From contig JAGQWR010000002.1 of assembly GCA_020437105.1 (NCBI GenBank), forward strand, positions 46,212-110,211: DNA of 64,000 bases. Reading direction: 5' to 3'. Made by a program: the position numbers and the translations under genes. Shown here piece after piece: positions 51,196 to 59,191 of the stretch. Below the pieces are notes generated by a model that worked only from the letters and a program-made list of their open reading frames with translations, had not been told where the DNA came from and searched no databases. Numbering within the stretch: position 1 is the stretch's first letter; the number at the start of each line of letters is the position of its first letter. Origin of the DNA: Saprospiraceae bacterium. Lineage in GTDB: Bacteria; Bacteroidota; Bacteroidia; Chitinophagales; Saprospiraceae.

Positions 51196-52263
51196 TTGAA
51201 GCAACTTCTCTGGAACATTCTGAAAATACTGATCTTCTTTGGTGTCGGTGCCGGGATACTTTATCTGGTTTACCGGGATCAGGATGCAGCCTGGCAGGCT
51301 CAATGCGCCATAGACGGCGTACCTGCTGCCGATTGTAGTTTAATCGGCAAAATCCTCGATGATTTTGCCTCCTCCAACTTTTTCTGGCTTTTTTTGGTGC
51401 TCGTCGCCTTTTCGATTAGCAATATCAGTCGCTCTGCACGGTGGTTGATGCTCCTGCGTCCGCTTGGTTACAAACCCAGTATGGTCAATGGGTTCTTTAC
51501 GATCATGTTGGGCTATTTTGCCAATCTCGGGTTCCCCCGAATTGGAGAGGTTATCCGGGCAGGTACATTTGCCCGATATGAGGGCATTCCTACCGAGAAA
51601 GTCTTTGGCACCGTCGTCGTGGATCGCATTGCCGATGTAATTACCCTGGCTCTGGTACTTGCCTTTACCTTTTTGATTGAATTTGATCGGATACTGGCAC
51701 TGCTTCGTTCCTTTGGGAATGCGGGGGGGGCTGAATCCGGAGGCGGCTGGTTTAAATGGCTGGTGATCTCGATGCTGGCTATTGGTATTCTGGGTGGCTT
51801 GTTGGTAATGATCTTTTGGCAGCAGGTCAAAACAAGCAAGCTGTATAAAAAGGTTCTGGGAATCGGAATCGGCTTCCTGGATGGCATTCGCACTATTCAA
51901 AAACTGGAACATCCCGGCAGGTTTATACTTCACAGCCTGAATATTTGGTTTATGTACTATCTCATGACCTATCTGGGCTTTCACGCTTTTGCACCTACAG
52001 CCGAACTGGGAGCCCTTCCTGCATTAATGGTTTTTACTGTGGGTGCATTGGGTATTGTGATCCCCTCGCCTGGCGGCATGGGGACTTACCATGCCCTGGT
52101 TACTGCCTGTTTGGTGAGTATGTATGGCATTGCAAAGGCAGATGCTTTTTCCTTCGCCAATATCCTGTTCTTTAGTATTCAATTGGGCTGTAATATTCTG
52201 TTGGGAGTGATGGCGCTGGTGGTGTTGCCTATATACAATCGGAAGAGTGCCGAGAAGGTTTAG
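51196..52263 (+). CDS. Lysylphosphatidylglycerol synthase/flippase-like membrane protein (UPF0104 type)
   Basis: A 355-residue polytopic protein starting at TTG 51196. RSARWLMLLRPLG, MLGYFANLGFPRIGEVIRAGTFARYEGIPTEKVFGTVVVDRIADVI, and the late IVIPSPGGMGTYHALV are the AglD/LPG-synthase-TM signatures. The family includes lipid flippases and LPG synthase membrane halves; no soluble synthase domain is present. The panC-panD-flippase order recurs in Bacteroidota. It overlaps the convergent FMN-oxidase gene by 4 bases. Confidence 0.9.
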   Translation: MKQLLWNILKILIFFGVGAGILYLVYRDQDAAWQAQCAIDGVPAADCSLIGKILDDFASSNFFWLFLVLVAFSISNISRSARWLMLLRPLGYKPSMVNGFFTIMLGYFANLGFPRIGEVIRAGTFARYEGIPTEKVFGTVVVDRIADVITLALVLAFTFLIEFDRILALLRSFGNAGGAESGGGWFKWLVISMLAIGILGGLLVMIFWQQVKTSKLYKKVLGIGIGFLDGIRTIQKLEHPGRFILHSLNIWFMYYLMTYLGFHAFAPTAELGALPALMVFTVGALGIVIPSPGGMGTYHALVTACLVSMYGIAKADAFSFANILFFSIQLGCNILLGVMALVVLPIYNRKSAEKV

Positions 52264-53558
52264 AAAGGATGTTCCGGACGCAGGCATGCACGACCAATCT
52301 CACTCAAACTTTTACATCCTGCCAGCCCCATCGTCAATTCAAAGTCTGCCATCATATTTAACAGGTATTCCCGAACGCCGGCTTCTCCTGCAATTGCCAA
52401 GGCGTATGCATAGGGCCGGCCGAGGCAGACCGCACTGGCTCCGAGCGCAAGGGCTTTAAATACATCGGCACCGGTGCGTACACCGCTATCCAACAGAACT
52501 GGGATTTTCCCTTGGACAGCCTGACATATTTCCGGAAGCATTTCAATGGTGGATACTGCGCCATCAATTTGGCGTCCGCCGTGATTGGAGACGATAATGC
52601 CATCAATGCCGATTTCCAATGCTTTTTTGGCATCGTCAGGGTGCAGGATACCTTTTAGTAATATGGGCAGTTTGGTAAATGCTCTGATCTTCGGAATATC
52701 CTGCCAGTTTAGGGAAGGCCTGGAATAAATGTCAATAAATTTCCGCACGGCCCGGAGTGGTTTACCGGAGCGCAAATTTCCAACAAAACTTCCCGGGTAG
52801 CGATTCATTAGCTTGAACGCCGTCTGTAATGTAGTAGCGGTGACCTTCCGTTTTTCCGGAGCGGCCAAATCGGGTTCTGCCATTAATTGCTGGAAAACCG
52901 GATCGGAAACATATTGTGCAATGCCTTTGCCTTCCAGAAAAGGCAGGTAGGCCAGGTTGAGGTCGCGTTCGCGCCAACCAAGGAGGGTAGTGTCGAGGGT
53001 GATAACAATAGCTTCACAGCCACAATTTTCGGCACGTTGCACCAGGCTCTTTACCAACTCATCCGATTTGCTCCAGTAGAGTTGAAACCAGCGAGGCGCA
53101 TTACCCATGAGCGCACTACAGCTTTCCATCGGGTATGAAGCCTGACTCGAAAAAATCATGGGCACCCCCAGACTGGAAGTAGCTTTCGCTACAGCGAGAT
53201 CGCCTTCTTTATGTGCCAGTTCTAAAACACCGATGGGCGCCGTTAGAAACGGACTGTGCATTTTTCGGCCAAACAGTTCCAGAGAGGTATCCCGTTGCGA
53301 AACGTCGCGGAGCATTCGGGGTAAGATATGCCATTGCCTAAAGGCAGACTGGTTATGACTTACGGTATGCTCTTTTCCGGCTCCGCCTGCTATGTAATCA
53401 TACGCTTTCCGCGAAAGCGCCTGCTTTGCCTGAGATTGTAATTCCGTTTCTGAAATCGGAATTATTGGTTTTATGCCACTGGCACCCGCTACATATATTG
53501 TTCGTTGCCGATCAGCGGCATGTGATATAGGTGTAGGCTGTTGTGGTCCGAAAGGCAT
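52260..53558 (-). CDS. FMN-dependent alpha-hydroxy-acid oxidase/dehydrogenase
   Basis: 432 residues from the ATG at 53558; an in-frame ATG at 53672 would add 38 residues with no family character. YDYIAGGAGKEHTV carries the substrate-binding Tyr; IVSNHGGRQIDGAVSTIEMLPEI holds the catalytic His and Arg; LLDSGVRTGADVFKALALGA binds phosphate. This is the lactate/glycolate oxidase family. The substrate (lactate, mandelate or a longer hydroxy acid) cannot be fixed. It overlaps the flippase gene tail to tail. Confidence 0.88.
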   Translation of the reverse strand: MPFGPQQPTPISHAADRQRTIYVAGASGIKPIIPISETELQSQAKQALSRKAYDYIAGGAGKEHTVSHNQSAFRQWHILPRMLRDVSQRDTSLELFGRKMHSPFLTAPIGVLELAHKEGDLAVAKATSSLGVPMIFSSQASYPMESCSALMGNAPRWFQLYWSKSDELVKSLVQRAENCGCEAIVITLDTTLLGWRERDLNLAYLPFLEGKGIAQYVSDPVFQQLMAEPDLAAPEKRKVTATTLQTAFKLMNRYPGSFVGNLRSGKPLRAVRKFIDIYSRPSLNWQDIPKIRAFTKLPILLKGILHPDDAKKALEIGIDGIIVSNHGGRQIDGAVSTIEMLPEICQAVQGKIPVLLDSGVRTGADVFKALALGASAVCLGRPYAYALAIAGEAGVREYLLNMMADFELTMGLAGCKSLSEIGRACLRPEHPF

Positions 53559-53583
53559 AACACGCGGTACATTTAATGAAAAA

Positions 53584-54108
53584 TTACTTTCCCCCAGCCG
53601 GTCCTTGTTGAGCTCTGGTGTTAATAGCGCGTACTTCTTTGTCGATATAATACAGGCTTTGTGGCCCGTCACCGATCAATTTGATCCGATCGAGGATGGA
53701 GCGCATCAGTGCTTCTTCTTCCCGTTGTTCATCTACATACCACTGTAAAAAATTGGAGGTACTGTGGTCCTTTTCCTGAAGGGCGATATCGACCAGGTTA
53801 TTGATGGCCTTGGTTACTTTTTGTTCGTGTTCGAAAACCTGTTGAAACAAATTCTGCACAGAAGGCCATTCATGGGGCGCTTGTTTGACAGCCGGCGTTA
53901 AGGCGTGTCCGTCCACTTCGTTTACATAATTAAACAATTTGAGCATGTGCATACGCTCCTCGTCTGATTGGCGGTGCATGAATTCAGCACAACCGTCCAG
54001 CGTTTTTTGTTCGCACCAACTGGCCATAGAGAGGTATAGGAAAGAAGCATAAGCTTCAAGAATAATCTGCTCATTAAGCGCAGATTCCATTTTTTTAGAC
54101 AATGCCAT
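53584..54108 (-). CDS. ftnA: Ferritin
   Basis: A 174-residue bacterial non-haem ferritin. The ferroxidase Glu/His residues are in QIILEAYASFLYLSMASWCEQ and HRQSDEERMHMLKLFNYV, plus EHEQKVTKAINNLV and FLQWYVDEQREEEALM. The four-helix subunit assembles to a 24-mer iron store. Monocistronic, between the FMN oxidase and the HD-PycTM gene; feoB is at the other end of the window. Confidence 0.97.
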   Translation of the reverse strand: MALSKKMESALNEQIILEAYASFLYLSMASWCEQKTLDGCAEFMHRQSDEERMHMLKLFNYVNEVDGHALTPAVKQAPHEWPSVQNLFQQVFEHEQKVTKAINNLVDIALQEKDHSTSNFLQWYVDEQREEEALMRSILDRIKLIGDGPQSLYYIDKEVRAINTRAQQGPAGGK

Positions 54109-54185
54109 ATTATCCTGAATTAGATTTTATCCGAAAACCGGAGTGTATCAAGAACCTTAAAATTACGAAAAACAAAAGACTAAAA

Positions 54186-55403
54186 CTATAACGCAAAAGC
54201 GATTGCAAAGGCTACTACCGCCCCAATTAAACCATACATAAAGATGGCATAACAGATGCTCAGATATTGGTATTTTTTTGCCAAAACCTTGCCCAAATAA
54301 TAGAGATCCCGGGTCATTGAGCTATAGAGGAAGTCGTCGTCTTTGATCATTTCCATCATGCCCCAATGGAAATCTTCCAGCTCCATATTATAGTAGTTGC
54401 CAAAGAAGAGCAGATTAGACCGCTTTTGCTCAATGTCTTCGCGTGTAAATTTTCCTTCAGTTACCTTGGGCCGGGTCGAGAGGGTGGCAAAGACTACTGC
54501 GATCAGGCATACGGATAACAGGAGAATTGTCGGAATGATCAGTTTTGGGTTTTCTCCAAAACCGGGTACCAGAGTAGAAACGACAATAGAAATGATAATA
54601 GCGTTAATACTCAGCATAATGTTTGCCTTGTTGTCGGCAATCGAACTGAGATTTACATGTGTTCGATAGGTGGATCGGTACATGGTTTCAACGCCACGCC
54701 CCAGACGAATCTGTTTAAGTTCTGTGTCTAAATTGGAATCCAGAGATCTTTGGGCATTCTTTTTCTTTTTAAGTGCCCGATCGGGATCTAATCTTTTCCG
54801 TTGTTTTTTGAGTTGTTTGATATGCTTTGCCTTTTCATTGCCATACAGCGCTTTGGCTACTTCGGTATGGTAGGCATGTTGACGCATAAAATTCAACTCA
54901 AACTCGACCCACTCTTTATCATCCATGTTGCGATCGCGCGTGAGCAACATCTCCTGGCGGATTCTGCCGCAGCGATCCCAGTAAATGAGTTTTCCCAAAT
55001 GGCTGAGGTCGGAGTCGCAAATCACTTTTTCCAACAGGTTTTCCGGTTTCTGCGGAAATCGGGTAGCCAGGATACAGGCTTCTACCTGTTTGATTTTTTC
55101 TTCCGGATATTTTTTTCCGGATAAAAATTTGCGGGCTTCGGCACATCCTCGTTCCTCATGATTCTGAGGCCCATCGATATATCCGACATCATGAAACCAG
55201 GCTGCGATCAGAATAATTTCCAGTTCTTCGTCAGTAAGTTGCAGTCCAAGTGCAATTTCCTGGGCTGATTCTACCACATGCTCCGTATGGGGCAGGTCAT
55301 GGAAAACGTAGTCTGGAGAAAGTTTTTCTTCCAGAAATGTTCGTACATGGTCTGCGACCGATTCTAAGAGTGCGTTGGAATAGATTTGAGTGCTCATTGT
55401 CAT
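54186..55403 (-). CDS. HD phosphohydrolase fused to a Pycsar-effector-like (PycTM/DUF5706) membrane domain
   Basis: A 405-residue fusion. The N-terminal HD domain (about 15-180) has the full metal set: His39/42 in FHDLPHTEHVVESA, His71-Asp72 in WFHDVGYIDG, and Asp130/132 in CDSDLSHLG. A basic linker (about 192-222) leads to a C-terminal membrane domain (about 238-405): YRTHVNLSSIADNKANIMLSINAIIISIV opens it, and three helices lie near 262-282, 287-308 and 382-404. The SIADNKANIM-like segment is the mark of the PycTM/DUF5706 family found as effectors of cyclic-pyrimidine (Pycsar) anti-phage systems. No cyclase is adjacent. HD domains often cleave (cyclic) nucleotides, so the protein could sense, degrade or respond to a nucleotide signal. 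Start ATG 55403 or 55397. Confidence 0.85.
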   Translation of the reverse strand: MTMSTQIYSNALLESVADHVRTFLEEKLSPDYVFHDLPHTEHVVESAQEIALGLQLTDEELEIILIAAWFHDVGYIDGPQNHEERGCAEARKFLSGKKYPEEKIKQVEACILATRFPQKPENLLEKVICDSDLSHLGKLIYWDRCGRIRQEMLLTRDRNMDDKEWVEFELNFMRQHAYHTEVAKALYGNEKAKHIKQLKKQRKRLDPDRALKKKKNAQRSLDSNLDTELKQIRLGRGVETMYRSTYRTHVNLSSIADNKANIMLSINAIIISIVVSTLVPGFGENPKLIIPTILLLSVCLIAVVFATLSTRPKVTEGKFTREDIEQKRSNLLFFGNYYNMELEDFHWGMMEMIKDDDFLYSSMTRDLYYLGKVLAKKYQYLSICYAIFMYGLIGAVVAFAIAFAL

Positions 55404-55530
55404 GCCGAAGTTGGGGAAATTTTACGTTCCTGCAAAATAACATCTTTTTCAGTCTGAATGGGTACCGTCTTTTAAAGGGGGGATTTTTTGCCGGGAGTGG
55501 GCGGTTTATTAGTGGTCCAGTGATTCTGTG

Positions 55531-55577
55531 CCCCGATAGCTATTGGGGGTGGGTTAGTGCCCCGATAGCTATCGGGG
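55531..55577. repeat. Two tandem copies of the CCCCGATAGCTATCGGGG palindrome
   Basis: Copy 2 at 55531-55548 (one base different: TATTGGGG end) and copy 3 at 55560-55577 (exact), 11 bases apart. Confidence 0.75.
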
Positions 55578-55633
55578 GTGATCCAGTGGGTTAGTTTTTC
55601 AGTGGGTTAGTGATTCTGTGATCCAGTGATCTC

Positions 55634-55666
55634 AATAAAAATTAAAAATTATGACTTAAGAATTAT
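55634..55666 (+). repeat. AT-rich 33-base repeat, copy 1
   Basis: Begins AATAAAAATTAAAAAT. It agrees at 29 of 33 positions with 63934-63966 and is related in inverted orientation to 63487-63519, which bracket the four-helix-bundle gene. Confidence 0.6.
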
Positions 55667-55681
55667 AGTCTAGGGTAAAAT

Positions 55682-55777
55682 GTCGAGCCTTTATAAATTG
55701 GTCTGTGACGAATCAACGGCATTCACGATTTAAACGTTTTAAACGCTTCAAACGCGTTAAACTTGAGCGTAGCGAAC
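55682..55777 (+). repeat. Inverted-repeat copy A flanking the topoisomerase gene
   Basis: Positions 55682-55723 match the reverse complement of 58917-58958 at 38 of 42 positions, including an exact 19-base core GTCTGTGACGAATCAACGG (55701-55719). Positions 55754-55777 match the reverse complement of 58881-58904 at 20 of 24. Between the blocks copy A has about four 9-base units of the form nTTTAAACG (55728-55762); copy B has one. It ends 2 bases before the stop end of the topoisomerase gene. Confidence 0.75.
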
Positions 55778-55779
55778 AC

Positions 55780-58410
55780 TTAAAACATTTTGGTTTGGCC
55801 GTTATTATCCAGGTCAAAATCGATGGTGTCTCCGGGTTTTACAGTACCGGATCCTTTTTGCTGTTGGCTTGGATCAATCTCCTTGATGCCGCTTAGCTTT
55901 TGATCACTTAGCTTATTTCCGGCCGCTTTCCAGCCTTTGACGCTGATGAATTCTGCTAAATTGATTTGGCCTTCCAGCTTTTTAGATTTTACCTTGATGT
56001 TGTAACTTATTTCCGGATTCGGCTTGACCGAAGCATAGAGCAGTTTACTTTGATTGTGATCGGTCAGGTAGCTGAAGCGCTGATCCAGGGAAGTGGTTTC
56101 CACGACAAATCGTTTGACCATGGTCCAGCCTTTCGAGCCATCGTAATGCACGGCGCTAATCACCATTTCCGGATCAAATTTGCCGATATAAATCAACTCT
56201 TTTGGGTCAAATCGGAGCAGGAGATCCAATTCTTTTTGTTCGTAGGAGCCGTCGTTGTAAACAATAAGGATTAAATCACCGGTATCGAATGCGCCCAGGT
56301 GGATGCCGCGATCGTCGGTATTCAGACGGCCGCTTACTTCATCCATCCAGACATTCATGGCACCTAGAGTGGATTGACCAATTTCTTTTTGTACAATCTT
56401 TCGGATCGGATAGCGGCTCAGTATATTGCCCTGTGAACTCCGGCTTTTTATGGCAATTTCTTCAAAATCGAAGTCAAATACTTTTTTCTTCGCTTTACAG
56501 CCGGGAGTCAGATTTACTGTTATGACCTCACTTTCTCCATTCGGGTGCGCCTGGAAATAGTGGACCTTTGATTTTTCATTACCCATGCTCAGGTCGTATT
56601 CCTTTTCCCGGGTAATGGCCGTAACGTTAAACCGTTTAGCCATCGAGCGACCGCTTTTACCATCTACATACACCATGTTATAGGTGGTTCGCTCATCGCC
56701 TTTTTTCCAGACGTCCACATGGATAATATCCTTGCCGACAAATACCTTATCGGCAATTCGGACAACCTGGAAAATGCCATCGCGTCGGAAAATGATGATA
56801 TCATCAATATCGGAGCAATCACATACAAACTCTTCTTTCTTTAATCCATAGCCGATAAACCCGTCTTTTCGGTTTACGTAGAGCTTGGAATTATTTGCTA
56901 CAACCTGTGTAGCCTGAATATTTTCAAAGGTGGTAATCTCGGTGCGCCGTTCTTTGCCTTTGCCGTATTTTTCGAGCAAGGTCTCAAACCAAAGGATGGT
57001 ATAATCAGTCAGATTGGCCAGATTGTGCTTTACTTCATTTAACTCTTCTTCCAACCGGGCAATAAGCTCATCGGCTTTAAAGGAATTAAACTTGGAAATC
57101 CGTTTGATTTTGATCTCGGTGAGCCGAATGATATCATCCTGTGTAATGTCGCGGGCCAGTTTAAGTCTTTTGTCACCGGCTTTGGCTTTCATGGAAGGGG
57201 TCTGGACATAACGTTGCAACTCCCGATCTATGGTTTCGAGTACGGCTTCCCAGGTCTCACATTCTTCAATTTCGTGATATACCCGGTTTTCAATAAAGAT
57301 CTTTTCTAAACTGGCAAAATGCCATTTTTCCTCAATTTCCCGCTTTTTTATTTCCAGCTCTTGCCGAAGTAACTCGCGGGTTTGCTCTGTACTGATCTGG
57401 AGCAAATCATTTACAGTCAGGAATAAAGGCTTGTCGTTTACGATTACACAGGCATTCGGAGAAATAGATACCTCACAGCTGGTGAATGCATAAAGGGCAT
57501 CCATGGTTACCTCCGGTGAAATACCCGGAGCCAGTTCGATCAGAATCTCTACTTCTGCAGCAGTGTTATCCGTCACTTTTTTGATCTTGATCTTCCCTTT
57601 CTCCGTTGCTTTGATGATACTGTCTATCATCGCGTCCGTTGTAACACCATAGGGAAGTTCGCGTATAGCCAGATGTGTTTTGTCCATCTGCTCCATACGA
57701 GCCCGGACTTTCACCCGGCCTCCGCGTTTTCCATCATTGTAATCCGAGGCATCCAACATACCTCCCGTCTGGAAATCAGGCAGGATTTTCACCTTCTTCC
57801 CTTGCAGAATCTTAACGGAAGCTTTGAGGATTTCAATAAAATTATGCGGCAAAATCTTGGTGGAAAGTCCGACGGCAATACCTTCAGCTCCCAGTGTCAG
57901 CAGCAATGGGAATTTCATCGGAAGATTGACCGGTTCCCGCTTCCGTCCGTCATAAGACAATTGCCACTCCGTTGTTTGGGAATTAAAGGCAACGTCCAGT
58001 GCAAATTTGGTTAAACGTGCTTCAATATACCTGGGTGCAGCAGCACCGTCGCCTGTGCGAATATCTCCCCAGTTTCCCTGGCAATCTATGAGCAGATCTT
58101 TCTGCCCGAGTTTTACAAGTGCATCCCCAATAGCGGCATCCCCATGCGGGTGAAACTGCATGGTTTGACCGATGATATTAGCTACTTTATGGTAACGCCC
58201 GTCATGCATTTCGCGCATGGCGTGCATGATCCGACGCTGTACAGGCTTCAGGCCATCATTAATAGCCGGTACCGCCCGTTCCAGAATTACATAAGAGGCA
58301 TAATCAAGGAAATACTCCTTGTACATCCCACTGAGCGGTACAATGTGATCTTCCCGATCATTATCGCTCGATCCAACAGGTTCATTGGGTTGACCGTTCT
58401 TTTCACTCAT
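55780..58410 (-). CDS. parC: DNA topoisomerase IV subunit A (ParC/GyrA family)
   Basis: An 876-residue type IIA topoisomerase A subunit. NDGLKPVQRRIMHAM begins the breakage-reunion domain, the QRDR reads QFHPHGDAAIGDALVKLG, and the catalytic Tyr128 is in AAPRYIEARL. The C-terminal third is a beta-pinwheel-type domain with repeated FVGKDIIHVDVWKKGDE-like blades, without a clear GyrA box, which with the length supports topo IV. It unlinks daughter chromosomes with ParE (not in this window). The residue at the main quinolone-resistance Ser position is Ala, which I believe is normal for this family in Bacteroidota. It is flanked by inverted repeats on both sides. Confidence 0.93.
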   Translation of the reverse strand: MSEKNGQPNEPVGSSDNDREDHIVPLSGMYKEYFLDYASYVILERAVPAINDGLKPVQRRIMHAMREMHDGRYHKVANIIGQTMQFHPHGDAAIGDALVKLGQKDLLIDCQGNWGDIRTGDGAAAPRYIEARLTKFALDVAFNSQTTEWQLSYDGRKREPVNLPMKFPLLLTLGAEGIAVGLSTKILPHNFIEILKASVKILQGKKVKILPDFQTGGMLDASDYNDGKRGGRVKVRARMEQMDKTHLAIRELPYGVTTDAMIDSIIKATEKGKIKIKKVTDNTAAEVEILIELAPGISPEVTMDALYAFTSCEVSISPNACVIVNDKPLFLTVNDLLQISTEQTRELLRQELEIKKREIEEKWHFASLEKIFIENRVYHEIEECETWEAVLETIDRELQRYVQTPSMKAKAGDKRLKLARDITQDDIIRLTEIKIKRISKFNSFKADELIARLEEELNEVKHNLANLTDYTILWFETLLEKYGKGKERRTEITTFENIQATQVVANNSKLYVNRKDGFIGYGLKKEEFVCDCSDIDDIIIFRRDGIFQVVRIADKVFVGKDIIHVDVWKKGDERTTYNMVYVDGKSGRSMAKRFNVTAITREKEYDLSMGNEKSKVHYFQAHPNGESEVITVNLTPGCKAKKKVFDFDFEEIAIKSRSSQGNILSRYPIRKIVQKEIGQSTLGAMNVWMDEVSGRLNTDDRGIHLGAFDTGDLILIVYNDGSYEQKELDLLLRFDPKELIYIGKFDPEMVISAVHYDGSKGWTMVKRFVVETTSLDQRFSYLTDHNQSKLLYASVKPNPEISYNIKVKSKKLEGQINLAEFISVKGWKAAGNKLSDQKLSGIKEIDPSQQQKGSGTVKPGDTIDFDLDNNGQTKMF

Positions 58411-58433
58411 TTAAAAATCCAGATTTTGCTGCA

Positions 58434-58455
58434 CAAATTTACGTCAGCAAATATA
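58434..58455 (-). promoter_or_regulatory. Two candidate -7 boxes for the topoisomerase gene
   Basis: CAAATTTA (58434-58441) and CAAATATA (58448-58455) on plus read TAAATTTG and TATATTTG on minus, both exact TAnnTTTG matches, 24-38 bases before the ATG. Confidence 0.5.
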
Positions 58456-58660
58456 GTAATCTGAGATTAATTAAGTAAACAAAATGTTTTAAATTATTTA
58501 TTTTTTGTTTGAGGGGCGGTGCTTTGCGGTCTGAGGGCTGCGCCCGGTCTAGGGCCTATGGCCTGGTCTAGCTTGCCTGTCGGCTTCGCGGTCTGAGGGC
58601 TGCGCCCGGTCCAGGGTCGATTAGGGCTTTTAGCCCTTTTGGTCTATTCGGCTTCGCCGG

Positions 58661-58878
58661 TTGGGTCTATTTGCCTTCGGCTTTGGTCTATTGCGGATTT
58701 CTCTCATTTGGAAGTTCTTCATTCAGCATTCAAAATTCGGCATTCAAAATTATGGTTGGGTCTATAGCCTTCGGCTTTGGTCTATTGCGGATTTCTCTCA
58801 TTTGAAAGTTCTTCATTCAGCATTCAAAATTCGGCATTCAAAATTATGGTTGGGTCTATAGCCTTCGGCTTTGGTCTG
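58661..58878 (+). repeat. Tandem 94-95-bp direct repeat (2.3 copies)
   Basis: Unit 1 is 58661-58755 (95 bp), unit 2 58756-58849 (94 bp), then 29 bases of a third. Each starts TTGGGTCTAT, contains GCCTTCGGC and the AT-rich pieces CATTCAGCATTCAAAATTCGG, and the copies differ at only a few positions, so the duplication is recent. Small open frames in it are products of the repeat, not genes. Confidence 0.8.
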
Positions 58879-58880
58879 TA

Positions 58881-58958
58881 GTCCGTTGCGCTCAGGTTTA
58901 ACGCGTTTAAACCCTTAATTCCGTTGATTCGTCACAGACGAATTGATAAACGCTCGAC
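58881..58958 (-). repeat. Inverted-repeat copy B flanking the topoisomerase gene
   Basis: Inverted partner of 55682-55777 (see copy A), lying about 470 bases upstream of the topoisomerase start. The two copies point at each other across 3.1 kb. Confidence 0.75.
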
Positions 58959-59191
58959 CTTAGACCCTCGACCGGGCGCAGCGCAGCCCGAAAACATAGA
59001 CCAGCAGGTTTGCAAAACCGCCTAGACCGGGCCATGGGCCCTAGACCGGTCGAAGACCATAGACCGCCATAGGCGCCCCCAATCCCAAACATTTCTTCCC
59101 CGAAAGGGCAGCAAAAAAGTGAATTTTGCCGTTATCTTAGCAGTCGGTCGGAAAAACATCTTTCCGGTCGTACAAAAAAACGAAGAACTAA

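Larger units (their letters stand above)
55404..55779. repeat. Repeat-rich intergenic region (376 bp)
   Basis: Non-coding. It holds two copies of the 18-bp GATAGCTATC palindrome (55531-55548 and 55560-55577), short direct repeats GTGATTCTGTG (55520-55530, 55610-55620) and CAGTGGGTTAGT (55584-55595, 55600-55611), an AT-rich 33-base repeat (55634-55666) related to the repeats around the four-helix-bundle gene, and inverted-repeat copy A (55682-55777). Confidence 0.7.
58526..59065. repeat. Array of small hairpins separated by GGTCTA/GGTCTG boxes
   Basis: Non-coding. On the plus strand a GGTCTR or one-base variant occurs 12 times between 58528 and 58878 (58528, 58546, 58565, 58590, 58608, 58641, 58664, 58685, 58759, 58779, 58853, 58873). 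The complement TAGACC occurs five times between 58961 and 59065, so orientation reverses around 58900. The spacers are short GC-rich palindromic pieces such as GCCTTCGGC, CGGCTTCGCCGG, GGGCTGCGCCC and GGGCCTATGGCC. A 24-base unit beginning GCGGTCTGAGGGCTGCGCC is present twice (58526-58549, 58588-58611). It fills most of the 781-bp gap between the topoisomerase and sigma-factor genes. Confidence 0.7.

Noticed and set aside
57900..58250. Quinolone-resistance mutation in the topoisomerase A subunit
   Set aside because: Ala at the usual Ser position appears to be the normal Bacteroidota form of this motif, so it is not evidence of acquired resistance.
58661..58861. Short open reading frame in the tandem repeat
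   Set aside because: It is encoded by the 95-bp duplicated unit and repeats itself; no start signal or protein-like composition.
58526..58880. CRISPR-like array
   Set aside because: Repeat boxes are only six bases, spacers are self-complementary and of unequal length, and no cas gene is near.
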